Below, one piece after another: positions 1 to 8,705 of a DNA stretch of 42,577 nucleotides. Position numbers and translations under genes: made by a program. This DNA is from Verrucomicrobiota bacterium. Lineage in GTDB: Bacteria > Verrucomicrobiota > Verrucomicrobiia > Limisphaerales > SXTU01. The notes beneath the pieces are model-generated. The model had not been told where the DNA came from, did no database searches, and saw nothing but the letters and a program-made list of their open reading frames with translations. Numbering within the stretch: the first letter of the stretch is position 1; the number at the start of each line of letters is the position of its first letter. The stretch spans positions 1 through 42,577 of the forward strand of contig JACRKB010000004.1 in the NCBI GenBank assembly GCA_016235545.1. Reading direction: 5' to 3'.

Positions 1-1047
1 CGCGCATTTGTCGCGCGCTCCGTCGCCACGCTCGCCGCCACTTCTGTCGCCGGGCTCCCGCTCATCGGTCGCGGTCAGGCCGCGAAAGCCTCGCTCAAGC
101 TTGGCATCATTTCCGCAGCGACCTATGCGCCCACTTACAACGACCCTGCCGCGCCGCGCATGCCCGGTTCGCATCACGGCACGGCATTCTCCACCACTTT
201 CAACGGCTGGGATGAGGAGAAGGCGAAGCTGCTCAAGGGCACCTTCATCAAGTCAGGTCGCAAGCTCGAAGGCGCGCGCGTGGTGAAACTTTGGGACCCG
301 GACAAGGCAGCCGCCCGCGCGCTGGCCGACGCCTGTGGCATCGAGACCGTGACGGACACGCCGGAGCAGTGCAGCGAGGGCGTGGATGCCGTGCTCATCG
401 TCGATGACGGCAGCGGCGCGCAGTGGAAACACGCACAGCATTCCCTGCGCAGAGGCGTGCCCACGTTCTGCGACAAGCCGCTCGCCATGACCGCGCGCGA
501 GGCTGTCGCCGTGGCCAAGCTCGTGCGCGAAACCAAGACGCGCTTCATGTCCGCCAGCAGCCTGCGCTTCGTGCCAGACATCATCAAGCTGCGCACCGAG
601 CTGCCGCAGCTCGGCAAAGTGCATCTCGCCACCGCCGTATGCGGCAATGAACTCGTCTATTACGGCATTCATGCGCTCTCGATGATCTACGCCGTGCTCG
701 GCAAAGGAGCCGTGAGTGCGATCAACGTCGGCCAGCCCGGCAGCAACGTCGCACGGATTCGTTTTGGCAAGGATCGCGATGTCGTTCTCATGGTCGCCGA
801 CAAAGAAAAGATGCGCGCTGGCTACCAGATCAACCTCTACGGGGAGAAAGGCTGGCGCAGCGTCACACCTGACCTGAAGAACCTATACGCCTACCTGCTG
901 GAGGCATTTCTAGACCTCGTGGTCACCGGCAAGGAAAGCGTGCCTGTCGAGGAAGAGGTGGAGGTCATCGCCGCCCTCGAAGCCGCAAAACGTTCCCTCG
1001 GACTCGGACGCGAGGTGACGTTGAACGAGGTGCTGAAGAATGCGTGA
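1..1047 (+). CDS. Gfo/Idh/MocA family oxidoreductase (5' end outside window)
   Basis: NAD(P)-dependent oxidoreductase of the Gfo/Idh/MocA family, probably acting on a sugar or cyclitol derivative. The reading frame is open from base 1, so the start lies upstream of the window; 348 residues are visible. The visible N-terminus is an Ala/Leu-rich stretch that looks like the hydrophobic part of a Tat or Sec signal, so the enzyme is probably exported, as related PVC proteins are. Seen directly: a Rossmann-like first half and the CDKPLAMTAREAV segment, a variant of the family EKP motif, followed by the C-terminal alpha/beta substrate domain. It leads a plus-strand run of catabolic genes; the next start (1158) is 110 bases on. 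An internal ATG at 160 is not the start, because the coding frame continues upstream of it. Substrate unknown. Confidence 0.85.
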   Translation, partial: RAFVARSVATLAATSVAGLPLIGRGQAAKASLKLGIISAATYAPTYNDPAAPRMPGSHHGTAFSTTFNGWDEEKAKLLKGTFIKSGRKLEGARVVKLWDPDKAAARALADACGIETVTDTPEQCSEGVDAVLIVDDGSGAQWKHAQHSLRRGVPTFCDKPLAMTAREAVAVAKLVRETKTRFMSASSLRFVPDIIKLRTELPQLGKVHLATAVCGNELVYYGIHALSMIYAVLGKGAVSAINVGQPGSNVARIRFGKDRDVVLMVADKEKMRAGYQINLYGEKGWRSVTPDLKNLYAYLLEAFLDLVVTGKESVPVEEEVEVIAALEAAKRSLGLGREVTLNEVLKNA

Positions 1048-1157
1048 GCTGGACTCACACCACGGAGGCACGAAGATCGCCGAGAAATGATTTGGACAAT
1101 GACAGCACTCCCTCCGGCCTCTGCCGTTTGATTTCAGGAAACCACCCCTCAACACCC

Positions 1158-2132
1158 ATGATCATTGACTGCCACAACCACGTTGGAGCCGACCTGCTCT
1201 TTTACCTTCACGGCGATTTCCCGTATGCCCAGCACCTCGTCGCCATGCACGACGAAGGGCGCGCTCTCGGCGTGGACCGATGGATCGTGTTTCCCTTCGT
1301 CAGCCATCTGGCGCTGGATGTCACCGGCTTCATGCAGGGCGAGATCAAGGACGAGAAAGGCCGGCTGCATGACGTGCCGTATGCCTTCGAGAACCGGCGG
1401 CTGCTGCAGGAGATCAACGTGATGTTCCCCGAGGAGGGAAAACGCATGCTGCCCTTCGTCATGGTCGATCCCATGCGCAACGTGGCCGCGCAGGCGAAGG
1501 AGTTGCGCCGACTGCGCGCCGACTACCGCTTCTATGGCATCAAGCTGCAAACGACGATCCTGCAAGCCGACATCAAACACCTCAAAGAGCGCGGCAAGGT
1601 CTTCCTCGAACTCGCGGCAGAGTGGGATTTGCCATTCTTGATTCATTCCAGCGTCGCCGAGAGCGATGTGTGGGCGCAGGCGAAGGACATTCTCGACATC
1701 GCCGAGGCGAATCTCCATCTGCGCTTCTGCCTCGCGCACTCGTGCCGTTATGACAGGGAATGCCTCGATCGGGTGAACTTGCTGCCGAACACTTGGTTCG
1801 ATTGCTCCGCGCATTGCATCCACTGCGAGGGTGCGGTGGAGGACTTGCCCTACATCGCGCCGAGAGCGCGGCGGTTTGATTCAGACTTCACCAATCCCGG
1901 ACGCGTCATCGCGGATCTTGCCGCCGCTTATCCGCACAAGTTCATGTGGGGCAGCGATTCGCCGTTTTACAGCTACGCAGGCGAAATCAACGGCCAGGTC
2001 GTGCGGCTGATCAGCACCTACGAGCGCGAAGTCGCCGCCTTGAAATTCAGCCCGCCCGAAGTGATCACTCGCATCGCCAGCACCAACACCCGCAAACTCC
2101 TGAAACTCCATGATGAAAGCATTCTCTCTTGA
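1158..2132 (+). CDS. amidohydrolase family protein (possible sugar lactonase)
   Basis: Metal-dependent TIM-barrel hydrolase of the amidohydrolase-2 family (PF04909 type), 324 residues. The N-terminus IIDCHNHVG carries the HxH metal pair at residues 6 and 8, and MWGSDSPFYSY near residue 262 carries the barrel-end Asp. The ATG at 1158 was chosen because the family begins directly with the metal strand; the frame is open back to 1044, but those extra 38 residues look non-coding. The 3' end overlaps the next gene by 23 bases, which suggests translational coupling. L-fuconolactonase and L-rhamnonolactonase belong to this superfamily. With two SDR dehydrogenases and an FAH hydrolase downstream, a lactonase role in deoxysugar oxidation is plausible but inferred from context only. 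Confidence 0.82.
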   Translation: MIIDCHNHVGADLLFYLHGDFPYAQHLVAMHDEGRALGVDRWIVFPFVSHLALDVTGFMQGEIKDEKGRLHDVPYAFENRRLLQEINVMFPEEGKRMLPFVMVDPMRNVAAQAKELRRLRADYRFYGIKLQTTILQADIKHLKERGKVFLELAAEWDLPFLIHSSVAESDVWAQAKDILDIAEANLHLRFCLAHSCRYDRECLDRVNLLPNTWFDCSAHCIHCEGAVEDLPYIAPRARRFDSDFTNPGRVIADLAAAYPHKFMWGSDSPFYSYAGEINGQVVRLISTYEREVAALKFSPPEVITRIASTNTRKLLKLHDESILS

Positions 2133-2871
2133 CGGCCGCGCCGCGCTCGTCACCGGCTCCTCGCAAGGCATCGGCCTCGCCATTGCGCAAGGGCTCCATG
2201 AAGCCGGCGCACGAGTGGTGGGGCATGGACGCCAACAGCGACCACAGGCCCTGCCGGAGGCTGTTTCCTACGTCGCGTGCGATCTGTGCGAACCCTCTGC
2301 GCCCGAGACTCTCATCGGTCTCGCCATCGCCGCCGAGCCGGGGCTTGACACGCTCGTCTGCAACGCTGGCAGCTTTTTCGACGTGCCGTTTCTGGAGATG
2401 ACCGGGGCGCTGTGGGACAGGACGATTAACCTGAACCTGCGCACGATGTTCTTCACCGCGCAGGCGTTCGCGCGGCACCTGGTGCGTAAAAAACGAGCCG
2501 GCAGCATCGTCATCATGTCCTCGACGAATGGCTTTCAGGCAGAGGCCGACAGCGTGGCCTATGACGTGAGCAAAGGCGGCCTTGTGATGCTCACGCGCTC
2601 GCTTGCCGTCTCGCTCGCCCCGCATGGCATCCGCGTGAACGGCATCGCGCCGGGCTTGATCAAGACGCCGCTGACCTCCGTGTGGATGGAGTCCCGAGCC
2701 AATGACCTGCTCAAACACTACGAGAAGAAAATCCTGCTCGGCCACGTCGGCAAGGCCGAGGACTGCGCGGGTGCCGTGGCGTTCCTGTGCTCCCCCGCCG
2801 CCAGCTACATCACCGGCGAGATCATCGTCATTGATGGCGGTCTCACCGTGCAACAACTCGGCCGTCCGTGA
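2110..2871 (+). CDS. SDR family oxidoreductase
   Basis: Classical short-chain dehydrogenase/reductase, 253 residues, the usual length. Visible motifs are the cofactor loop TGSSQGIG near residue 15, the structural NAG, a Ser in the SSTNG segment and the catalytic YDVSK near residue 150, then the C-terminal IDGG typical of family members that end close to residue 250. The start at 2110 lies inside the end of the amidohydrolase gene; a second ATG follows immediately at 2113 and either could be used. No signal peptide, so cytoplasmic. In this setting it could be a sugar 1-dehydrogenase or a 2-keto-3-deoxy-sugar-acid dehydrogenase, but the sequence alone does not decide the substrate. Confidence 0.88.
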   Translation: MMKAFSLDGRAALVTGSSQGIGLAIAQGLHEAGARVVGHGRQQRPQALPEAVSYVACDLCEPSAPETLIGLAIAAEPGLDTLVCNAGSFFDVPFLEMTGALWDRTINLNLRTMFFTAQAFARHLVRKKRAGSIVIMSSTNGFQAEADSVAYDVSKGGLVMLTRSLAVSLAPHGIRVNGIAPGLIKTPLTSVWMESRANDLLKHYEKKILLGHVGKAEDCAGAVAFLCSPAASYITGEIIVIDGGLTVQQLGRP

Positions 2872-2893
2872 GCTCAATCCTCATTATCAGGCC

Positions 2894-3646
2894 ATGAATC
2901 AAATCGACCTCAACAACCGCAACGCCATCGTCACCGGAGGTGCGCGTGGCATTGGCCGCGCGATCGCCGAACGTCTTCTCGCCGCCGGTGCCCGTGTCTC
3001 GCTCTGGGATGTGGATGCCGCCGCGCTCGCGCAGGCTTCGGCTGAAATGGGCATGCCGCAAGCCGTGCATACCGCCACGGTGGACCTCGCCAACCTCGCG
3101 TCCGTCCAAGCCGCCACCGAGGCGACGGAGAAGGCCCTCGGCAAACTCGACATCCTCGTGAACAACGCCGGCATCACGGGCGGCAACGCCAAGACTTGGG
3201 AACTCGATCCTGCCGACTGGCGGCGCGTGATGGACATCAACCTCAACGGCCCGTTCTACTGCTGCCGTAGCGTCGTCCCGCATCTGCTCAAGAACGGCTA
3301 CGGACGCATCGTCAACATCGCCTCCATCGCTGGCAAGGAAGGCAATCCGAATGCCGCGCACTACAGCGCATCCAAGGCCGGCGTGATCGCGCTCACCAAG
3401 TCGCTCGGCAAGGAACTCGCCACCGCGAACATCTCGGTCAATGCAGTCACACCAGCCGTCATCGCGACGGACATCCTCCTGCAAATGCAGCAGTCGCACA
3501 TTGACTACATGCTCTCGAAGATCCCGATGGGCCGTTTCGGCAAGAAGGAGGAAGCCGCAGCTCTCGTGGCCTGGCTCTGTTCCGAAGACTGCTCTTTCAC
3601 CACCGCCTCAGTGTTTGACCTGTCCGGTGGCCGCGCCACTTATTGA
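2894..3646 (+). CDS. SDR family oxidoreductase
   Basis: Second classical short-chain dehydrogenase in tandem, 250 residues. Motifs seen: TGGARGIG near residue 14, NNAG near residue 90, a Ser in NIASIAG and the catalytic YSASK near residue 155. The ATG at 2894 was chosen because MNQIDLNNRNAIVTGG is the normal SDR N-terminus; the frame is open upstream only as a shadow of the previous gene. It differs clearly from its neighbour, so this is a pair of different enzymes and not a recent duplication. The overall pattern, including NNAGITG, is common among 2-keto-3-deoxy-fuconate/rhamnonate dehydrogenases and 3-oxoacyl reductases alike. The FAH hydrolase two genes on favours the former; this is an inference. 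Confidence 0.87.
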   Translation: MNQIDLNNRNAIVTGGARGIGRAIAERLLAAGARVSLWDVDAAALAQASAEMGMPQAVHTATVDLANLASVQAATEATEKALGKLDILVNNAGITGGNAKTWELDPADWRRVMDINLNGPFYCCRSVVPHLLKNGYGRIVNIASIAGKEGNPNAAHYSASKAGVIALTKSLGKELATANISVNAVTPAVIATDILLQMQQSHIDYMLSKIPMGRFGKKEEAAALVAWLCSEDCSFTTASVFDLSGGRATY

Positions 3647-3669
3647 ACGCACCACACACTCGCTCTTCG

Positions 3670-4740
3670 ATGACTCGAACACTGCTCATTGCCACCCTCA
3701 CGCTGCCGATTGTTGCATGGAGTGCTCCGTCTGGTGCTCATGAACTCGCGAAGCTGGAGCGCTCGCTTTGGATCAACGTGTCGCTCGCGACGCCGAAGCG
3801 GGGCTACTGGGGTCTCTCGTTTCCCGAGGCGGTGAAACCTTCCGAGACGCAGATCGCCAATGCCGTCGGTGTGTTGATTCGCGATGCGAATCCGAACCGG
3901 CTGTATCTGGTTCATCATCACGAGCTGCCGTTTGGCCGGACTGCGGAGATGTTCCGGGCTTGGCGCAAGTCTTGTCCGCCATCAGTAGAGCTCGTGCCCG
4001 CCCTCGTTCTCAGGATGTATGACAAGGGAAACACGCCGGTCTTCACCGAGCCGGAACTCAGCGAGCTGCTTACGTTTTTGAAAGCGGAGATCAATCCGGC
4101 GCGCATCGCCGTGTATGACGTGCTGCCGAATCGTGAACAAGGGGCGGGATTGAGCGCGCTGGCGAAGGTGTTTCCGAAAGGACTTGTGCGCGTGGGTCTT
4201 CAGCCTGATGAGCCGCTCGAAGCCCCGTTTTCTGCCGCCGTGGAGGACACATGGAGCGGCTTCTGTCACGGATTGACCAACGACGACTGGCAGGAGCGCG
4301 GCTTCGGTAGGGACACCCTTCGAAAGTGGGTCGCCTCGCGCAACGCGCAGCAGTTTCGCATCGCCTATGATTTGATCGTCGTGGGCTGGGATTACGCGAA
4401 CACGAAGCGCGGCGAGTATCCAGGCTATGACGACGCGCACAAGAACCTGCCGCTTCCAGCGGAGCGCAACCGGCTGGCCGTTGCAGAGATTCTGGCTCAG
4501 GCCGAGCCAGGGAGGCTGGCGGGTTTCAGCTCTGACCTGCTGATTGTGGAGCTGAATTCCGAAACGCCACCGCACGATGGCAAGGCGTCCTCCTTCTACG
4601 AAACCCTCAAAGCAGGCCGAGGCTACGAGGGCTTCTATGCGACGCCATGGCAGGAGGTGTGCAGAATTTTCAAGTCGCTCGGAAATGGCGATGAACCAAT
4701 GAACCGCCCACACAAGCCAAGACCAGTCATCACACCATGA
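3670..4740 (+). CDS. secreted protein of unknown function
   Basis: I do not recognise the family. The product is 356 residues with a likely Sec signal peptide (MTRTLLIATLTLPIVAWSAP, cleavage near residue 23-25) and no further membrane segment. The mature part has regularly spaced hydrophobic strands (LYLVHHHE, VELVPALVLRM, RIAVYDVLP, LVRVGL) and a DLIVVGWDYANTKRGEYPGYDDAH segment rich in acidic and aromatic residues, which could fit a TIM-barrel hydrolase; that is a guess from pattern only. The ATG at 3670 is preferred over a TTG at 3643 because it begins the signal peptide. The stop overlaps the next start as ATGA, so the gene is translationally coupled to the FAH hydrolase and probably belongs to the same catabolic transcript. 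Confidence 0.75.
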   Translation: MTRTLLIATLTLPIVAWSAPSGAHELAKLERSLWINVSLATPKRGYWGLSFPEAVKPSETQIANAVGVLIRDANPNRLYLVHHHELPFGRTAEMFRAWRKSCPPSVELVPALVLRMYDKGNTPVFTEPELSELLTFLKAEINPARIAVYDVLPNREQGAGLSALAKVFPKGLVRVGLQPDEPLEAPFSAAVEDTWSGFCHGLTNDDWQERGFGRDTLRKWVASRNAQQFRIAYDLIVVGWDYANTKRGEYPGYDDAHKNLPLPAERNRLAVAEILAQAEPGRLAGFSSDLLIVELNSETPPHDGKASSFYETLKAGRGYEGFYATPWQEVCRIFKSLGNGDEPMNRPHKPRPVITP

Positions 4741-5543
4741 AAATCATCCGTTACCAGGACACCTCAGGGAACATCGGCCATGCCGCACTTCAGGCTGACG
4801 GCACAGGCTTGAAGCTCACCGGCGACATTTACGGCTCGCCACACGTCACGCAGGAGAAAGCTGAAGTGGCCAGACTGCTCGCGCCCGTCGTCCCCACCAA
4901 CATCCTCTGCATCGGCCTGAACTACCGCCGTCATGCGCAGGAGAGCGGTGTGGCTGCTCCCGAGCGTCCGGTGCTGTTCGTCAAGGGCAACAACACCCTC
5001 CAGCACCCCGGCGCGCCCATCCTTCTGCCGCGGCATATGCGCAGCGATGAAGTGGATTACGAGTGCGAGCTAGCGGTGGTGATTGGGCGCGCCTGCAAGA
5101 ATGTGTCGCGCGAGCGTGCCCTTGACTACGTGCTCGGCTACACCTGCTGCAATGATGTGAGCGCGCGTGACTGGCAGATCCGTCTCGGCGGCGGCCAGTG
5201 GTGCCGTGGGAAGTTTTTCGACACCTTCGCCCCTCTCGGTCCCTGTCTCGTGACCACCGATGAAATCCCGAACCCCAACGCACTGCGCATCAGCACCGTG
5301 CTCAACGGCGAGATCATGCAGGACTGGAACACCAACGACATGATCTTCGACGTGCCCGCGCTCATTGAGTTTCTCAGCGGCAGCACCACGCTGCTTCCCG
5401 GCACCGTCATCCTCACCGGCACGCCTCACGGCGTCGGCATGGCTCGCAAGCCGCCGCGCTGGCTGCGCCCCGGCGATGTGGTCACGATTGAGATAGGAGG
5501 CATCGGCGCGCTGACCAATCCGGTCCACGAGGAAACACCTTGA
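4737..5543 (+). CDS. fumarylacetoacetate hydrolase family protein
   Basis: Cytoplasmic C-C bond hydrolase or related enzyme of the FAH superfamily, 268 residues. Metal-binding features are visible: the ExE pair in DYECELAVVIG, the Asp in NDVSARDWQ, the conserved Lys in GKFFDTFAPLGP, and the closing TGTPHGVG and LRPGDVV loops. Family members cleave acylpyruvates or 2,4-diketo acids. In the oxidative L-fucose and L-rhamnose routes an FAH enzyme splits the 2,4-diketo-3-deoxy acid to pyruvate and lactate. The upstream lactonase-like amidohydrolase and two SDR genes fit that pathway. The ATGA overlap with the previous gene shows coupling. Exact substrate is inferred; acylpyruvase or oxaloacetate tautomerase activity is also possible. 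Confidence 0.88.
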   Translation: MKIIRYQDTSGNIGHAALQADGTGLKLTGDIYGSPHVTQEKAEVARLLAPVVPTNILCIGLNYRRHAQESGVAAPERPVLFVKGNNTLQHPGAPILLPRHMRSDEVDYECELAVVIGRACKNVSRERALDYVLGYTCCNDVSARDWQIRLGGGQWCRGKFFDTFAPLGPCLVTTDEIPNPNALRISTVLNGEIMQDWNTNDMIFDVPALIEFLSGSTTLLPGTVILTGTPHGVGMARKPPRWLRPGDVVTIEIGGIGALTNPVHEETP

Positions 5544-5581
5544 GACACACACGGGGACCGGGCAAAACCGAGGAGATCACC

Positions 5582-6958
5582 ATGAAAAACACCGTCCCGC
5601 GCGCTTCGCAAGCCTCACTCTTTCATCTCCTCGCCTCGCTGTTGTTTGTCCTGCATCTGCCCACACACGCCGCAGCCTCGGACTTTCAAGGCTGGTCTCT
5701 GGAAAGCCCGCGCTCTGAGATCCGCCCGAAATTCTCCAGTGATGCCAAGGGCAGTCTCATCATCACGCACGATCAGCGCGAAGGGTTGGACGGCTGGTTT
5801 CAGAAGTCGTTTCCGGTGAGCGGCGGCGAGGTCTATCGCTTTCAAGTGCGGCGCAAGGTTAACCACGTCGCTTTGCCGCGCCAGAGCTGCCTGGTGCGCA
5901 TCTCCTGGCAGGACACGGCGGGGAAAATGGTCTATCTCGATGGCCGACCGGAACACGCTGACCCGAAATTGCCGGTGCCGAGCGCCGAGCCTGAATATCC
6001 GACCGATGGCGCGACCGATGCGCAGGGCTGGACCACCGTCGGTGGCATTTACAAATGCCCCGCCAAGGCGGCGCGCGCCGTCGTCGAGCTGCACCTGCAA
6101 TGGGCACCCGGCGGACGCGTGGAATGGAGCGGAGCCGAATTTGCGAAGGGCGAGCCGCCGCCTGCGCGCAAGGTTCGGCTGGCGACGATTCACTACAAGC
6201 CGACGGGCAAGTCGCCTCGTGCGAATTGTGAGGAATACGCGCCGCTCATCGCTGAAGCCGCGCTGCGGAAGGCGGACCTCGTCGTGCTCGGGGAAACGGT
6301 GCCCACGGCGGGCGTGAAGCTGAAGTCAGAGGTGGAACTCGCCGAGCCGATTCCGGGGCCGACGACCGATTACTTCGGCGGACTGGCCGCGAAGCACGGG
6401 CTGCACATAGTGGTGAGCATCTACGAGCGGGCCGGACATCTCGTCTATAATGCCGCAGTCCTGATCGGGCCGGATGGCAGGCTGCTCGGCAAGTATCGCA
6501 AGGTCTCCCTGCCGCCTGGCGAAGCCGCCAAAGGCATCGCGCCCGGCCGGGATTTCCCGGTGTTCGACACGGCGTTTGGCAAAGTCGGCATGATGGTCTG
6601 CTACGACGGCTTCTTTCCGGAGGTCGCCCGCGAGCTGGCGAAGAACGGCGCGGAAGTCATCGCCTGGCCCGTGTGGGGCTGCAACCCGCTGCTTGCCGAG
6701 GCCCGCGCGTGTGAGAACCACGTCTATCTCATCAGCAGCACCTTCATGGGCTCCAACGATGGATGGATGCGCTCTGCCGTCTTCGACCACAACGGCAAGC
6801 CCATCGCGCAGGCAACCAACTGGGGCACGGTCGGAATCGCCGAGGTCACTTTGAACCAGCCCTACCACGGCCCCTACAACCTCGGTGACTTCCGCTCGAT
6901 GGTTCCGCGCCATCGCCCGCCGGTCCCCGGTGAGCTTCCCGCGACGACCGCGAAGTGA
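5582..6958 (+). CDS. secreted carbon-nitrogen hydrolase (nitrilase superfamily)
   Basis: Nitrilase-superfamily amidase with the full Glu-Lys-Cys triad: E238 in VVLGETVP, K307 in GKYRKVSLPPGE and C340 in MMVCYDGFFPE. It is 458 residues, longer than a bare nitrilase domain (about 270), because a signal peptide (residues 1 to about 32) and an N-terminal beta-rich module (about 35-190, possibly carbohydrate-binding) precede it. The start at 5582 has a good Shine-Dalgarno AGGAG at 5571-5575; the frame is open back to 5540, but that would bury the signal peptide. It probably releases ammonia from an amide outside the cytoplasm. It is the last gene of the first plus-strand run. Nitrilase, amidase or carbamoylase activity cannot be told apart from sequence. 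Confidence 0.85.
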   Translation: MKNTVPRASQASLFHLLASLLFVLHLPTHAAASDFQGWSLESPRSEIRPKFSSDAKGSLIITHDQREGLDGWFQKSFPVSGGEVYRFQVRRKVNHVALPRQSCLVRISWQDTAGKMVYLDGRPEHADPKLPVPSAEPEYPTDGATDAQGWTTVGGIYKCPAKAARAVVELHLQWAPGGRVEWSGAEFAKGEPPPARKVRLATIHYKPTGKSPRANCEEYAPLIAEAALRKADLVVLGETVPTAGVKLKSEVELAEPIPGPTTDYFGGLAAKHGLHIVVSIYERAGHLVYNAAVLIGPDGRLLGKYRKVSLPPGEAAKGIAPGRDFPVFDTAFGKVGMMVCYDGFFPEVARELAKNGAEVIAWPVWGCNPLLAEARACENHVYLISSTFMGSNDGWMRSAVFDHNGKPIAQATNWGTVGIAEVTLNQPYHGPYNLGDFRSMVPRHRPPVPGELPATTAK

Positions 6959-7062
6959 CGGGGAATCGCCAGGCACCTGTCCACGCCCTTGAGTAAACCA
7001 TGAACGAGAGATGAAGATTTTCCGTGACGGCTCATTCCTGACCCTCAGTCTGAAACTTTGCC

Positions 7063-7371
7063 ATGCTTGAACTGAGGCCCGCTTGCGAGAACTGCGACAG
7101 TCCGCTTCCGCCAGACTCCATTGCGGCGATGATTTGTTCCTTCGAGTGCACCTTCTGCCGACCGTGTGTGGAGAGTGTTCTCGACAATGTTTGTCCAAAC
7201 TGCGGCGGCGGTTTTTGCGCCCGGCCTGTGCGACCGAAGACCAACTGGAAAGGCGGTGACTATCTCGGCGCATATCCTGCCACCACGACAGCCCGGCACC
7301 GCCCCGTGGATTCACACCTTCACAAGCTATTTGCTGACGCCATTAAATCCATTCCGCCCGCACAGAGATGA
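7063..7371 (+). CDS. DUF1272 zinc-ribbon protein
   Basis: Small cytoplasmic Cys-rich protein, 102 residues, matching the DUF1272 pattern: it begins MLELRPACENCDSPLP and continues with the compact Cys cluster CSFECTFCRPC and a second pair CPNCGGG followed by ARPVRP. The cysteines fit one or two zinc sites. Function is not established for the family. It lies 104 bases after the nitrilase gene and 10 bases before the next gene, in the same direction. The last 35 or so residues are outside the conserved domain. The reading is firm because the Cys spacing and the RPVRP tail match the family closely. Confidence 0.85.
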   Translation: MLELRPACENCDSPLPPDSIAAMICSFECTFCRPCVESVLDNVCPNCGGGFCARPVRPKTNWKGGDYLGAYPATTTARHRPVDSHLHKLFADAIKSIPPAQR

Positions 7372-7381
7372 CACCCTGAAG

Positions 7382-8656
7382 ATGAAGTTCTTCCCCTTCA
7401 TAATCTGCCTCCTGCTCATTCTGCTCGTGTCTGGCGCGAACGCAGCCGAGGTGGCGACACGAAAGACGCTGGCTGCCGCGTTGCAGTCGGCTTTGGCGAA
7501 GGAAGACCTCACGGCTGTCCGCGTGGCAGTCGCGGCGGAACGAAGCGCGCTAGGCGAGAAGGCGGGCGTGCCGGAGGTCGCGGACAAGCACGTTGCCATC
7601 CCGAAGAGCGGTCGCTGGCTCACGCCCGCCGAGGCGCAGCGAGGCTTCACACCCCAGTTCGCCCAGTTGGAGAAGCTCATCTGGTGGCGCGTCGGTATTG
7701 ACCCAGCGAAGCTCACCCAGCCTTTGCGCGCGCCGGCCTCGGTGCTCTCTGGCTGCGTGGCCGTCTGCCGGGCGAAGCTCGACGGCGCGGAGCGCTCGCT
7801 CGCCATCGCGAAGGACGCGGCAGAGTTTCTCATGTGGGCGCAGGAGCAGGCGGGCGGTGGTCTGTTTCCCTTTCCGGCGGCGCGCGGCACGTCAGGCGCA
7901 CGCGCGATGGCGGTGGCCTCGAACTTTTTGGACAAGGCGGAGAAGGCGGGGAAGCTCGACCAAGTCGTGCGAAACGGCTGGGCCTGCGACGACCTTGGCG
8001 ACGGCGGTCTGCAATTCGACAACGGTGAATGCGGCGTGGCGATGTTCGAGCTGTATGAATTCACGCGGGACGCGAGGCACCTCAACTCCGCGCGCAAGGC
8101 GGCAGATTGGGCCGCGGCCCGCCCGTTGTGCGCGAACTGGAATTACAACAGTTTCAGCGTGCAGCTGCTGGCGAAGGCGTTCGAGGTGACGGGCGAGAAA
8201 AGTTATCTGGACGCCGCGTGCAAGAAGGCGCTCGTCGGCGTCATTCCCGGTCAGTTGACCGACGGCCCGCGCGCCGGGCGCTGGCTAGACGCGCACAACG
8301 CCCGGCCCGCGTATCACTACATCATGCTCCGCGCGCTGGGCCAGCTCGCCTCCGTGATGCCCAAGGATGACCCGGCACGCGCCGAGGTCCTCCGCGCGCT
8401 CACGTCCGGCCTGCACACACGCAACCAAGAAATCGTCACCCAAGGGCTGATGAACAAGGACAAGGCCATCGAGGCGTTGCTGCTGGTGAGTCGCCGGCTC
8501 GGCAGCGACAAAGATTTGTTGCGCGCATCCCTCACGGTCGAGGCGCTCGACGTCGCTGGCAGGCTGGTTTCAGAACTGTCGCGCCGCAGCCAAAGCCCGC
8601 TCGGCCCGGGCGAATGGGGGCTGTTTCTTGAAGCGGCAAAACAGAAATCTCCGTAG
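7382..8656 (+). CDS. secreted protein, alpha/alpha-toroid-like
   Basis: 424-residue protein with a clear signal peptide (MKFFPFIICLLLILLVSGA, cleavage near residue 22). The start was set at this ATG; the frame is open back to 7166, but that stretch only shadows the DUF1272 gene. The mature part is strongly helical, with repeated Ala-rich helices and aromatic/acidic turns (WACDDLGDGGLQFDNGECG, NWNYNSFSVQLLAKAFEVTG, YHYIMLRALGQLA). This resembles alpha/alpha toroid folds of glycosidase- or epimerase-like proteins such as those with six-hairpin repeats. No catalytic residues can be assigned. It is placed between DUF1272 and the haem protein gene in the same direction. Confidence 0.72.
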   Translation: MKFFPFIICLLLILLVSGANAAEVATRKTLAAALQSALAKEDLTAVRVAVAAERSALGEKAGVPEVADKHVAIPKSGRWLTPAEAQRGFTPQFAQLEKLIWWRVGIDPAKLTQPLRAPASVLSGCVAVCRAKLDGAERSLAIAKDAAEFLMWAQEQAGGGLFPFPAARGTSGARAMAVASNFLDKAEKAGKLDQVVRNGWACDDLGDGGLQFDNGECGVAMFELYEFTRDARHLNSARKAADWAAARPLCANWNYNSFSVQLLAKAFEVTGEKSYLDAACKKALVGVIPGQLTDGPRAGRWLDAHNARPAYHYIMLRALGQLASVMPKDDPARAEVLRALTSGLHTRNQEIVTQGLMNKDKAIEALLLVSRRLGSDKDLLRASLTVEALDVAGRLVSELSRRSQSPLGPGEWGLFLEAAKQKSP

Positions 8657-8705
8657 CGCATCGGCGGTGCCATCCTTAGTCTCCAAACATCACCAAAAAC
8701 GCACA

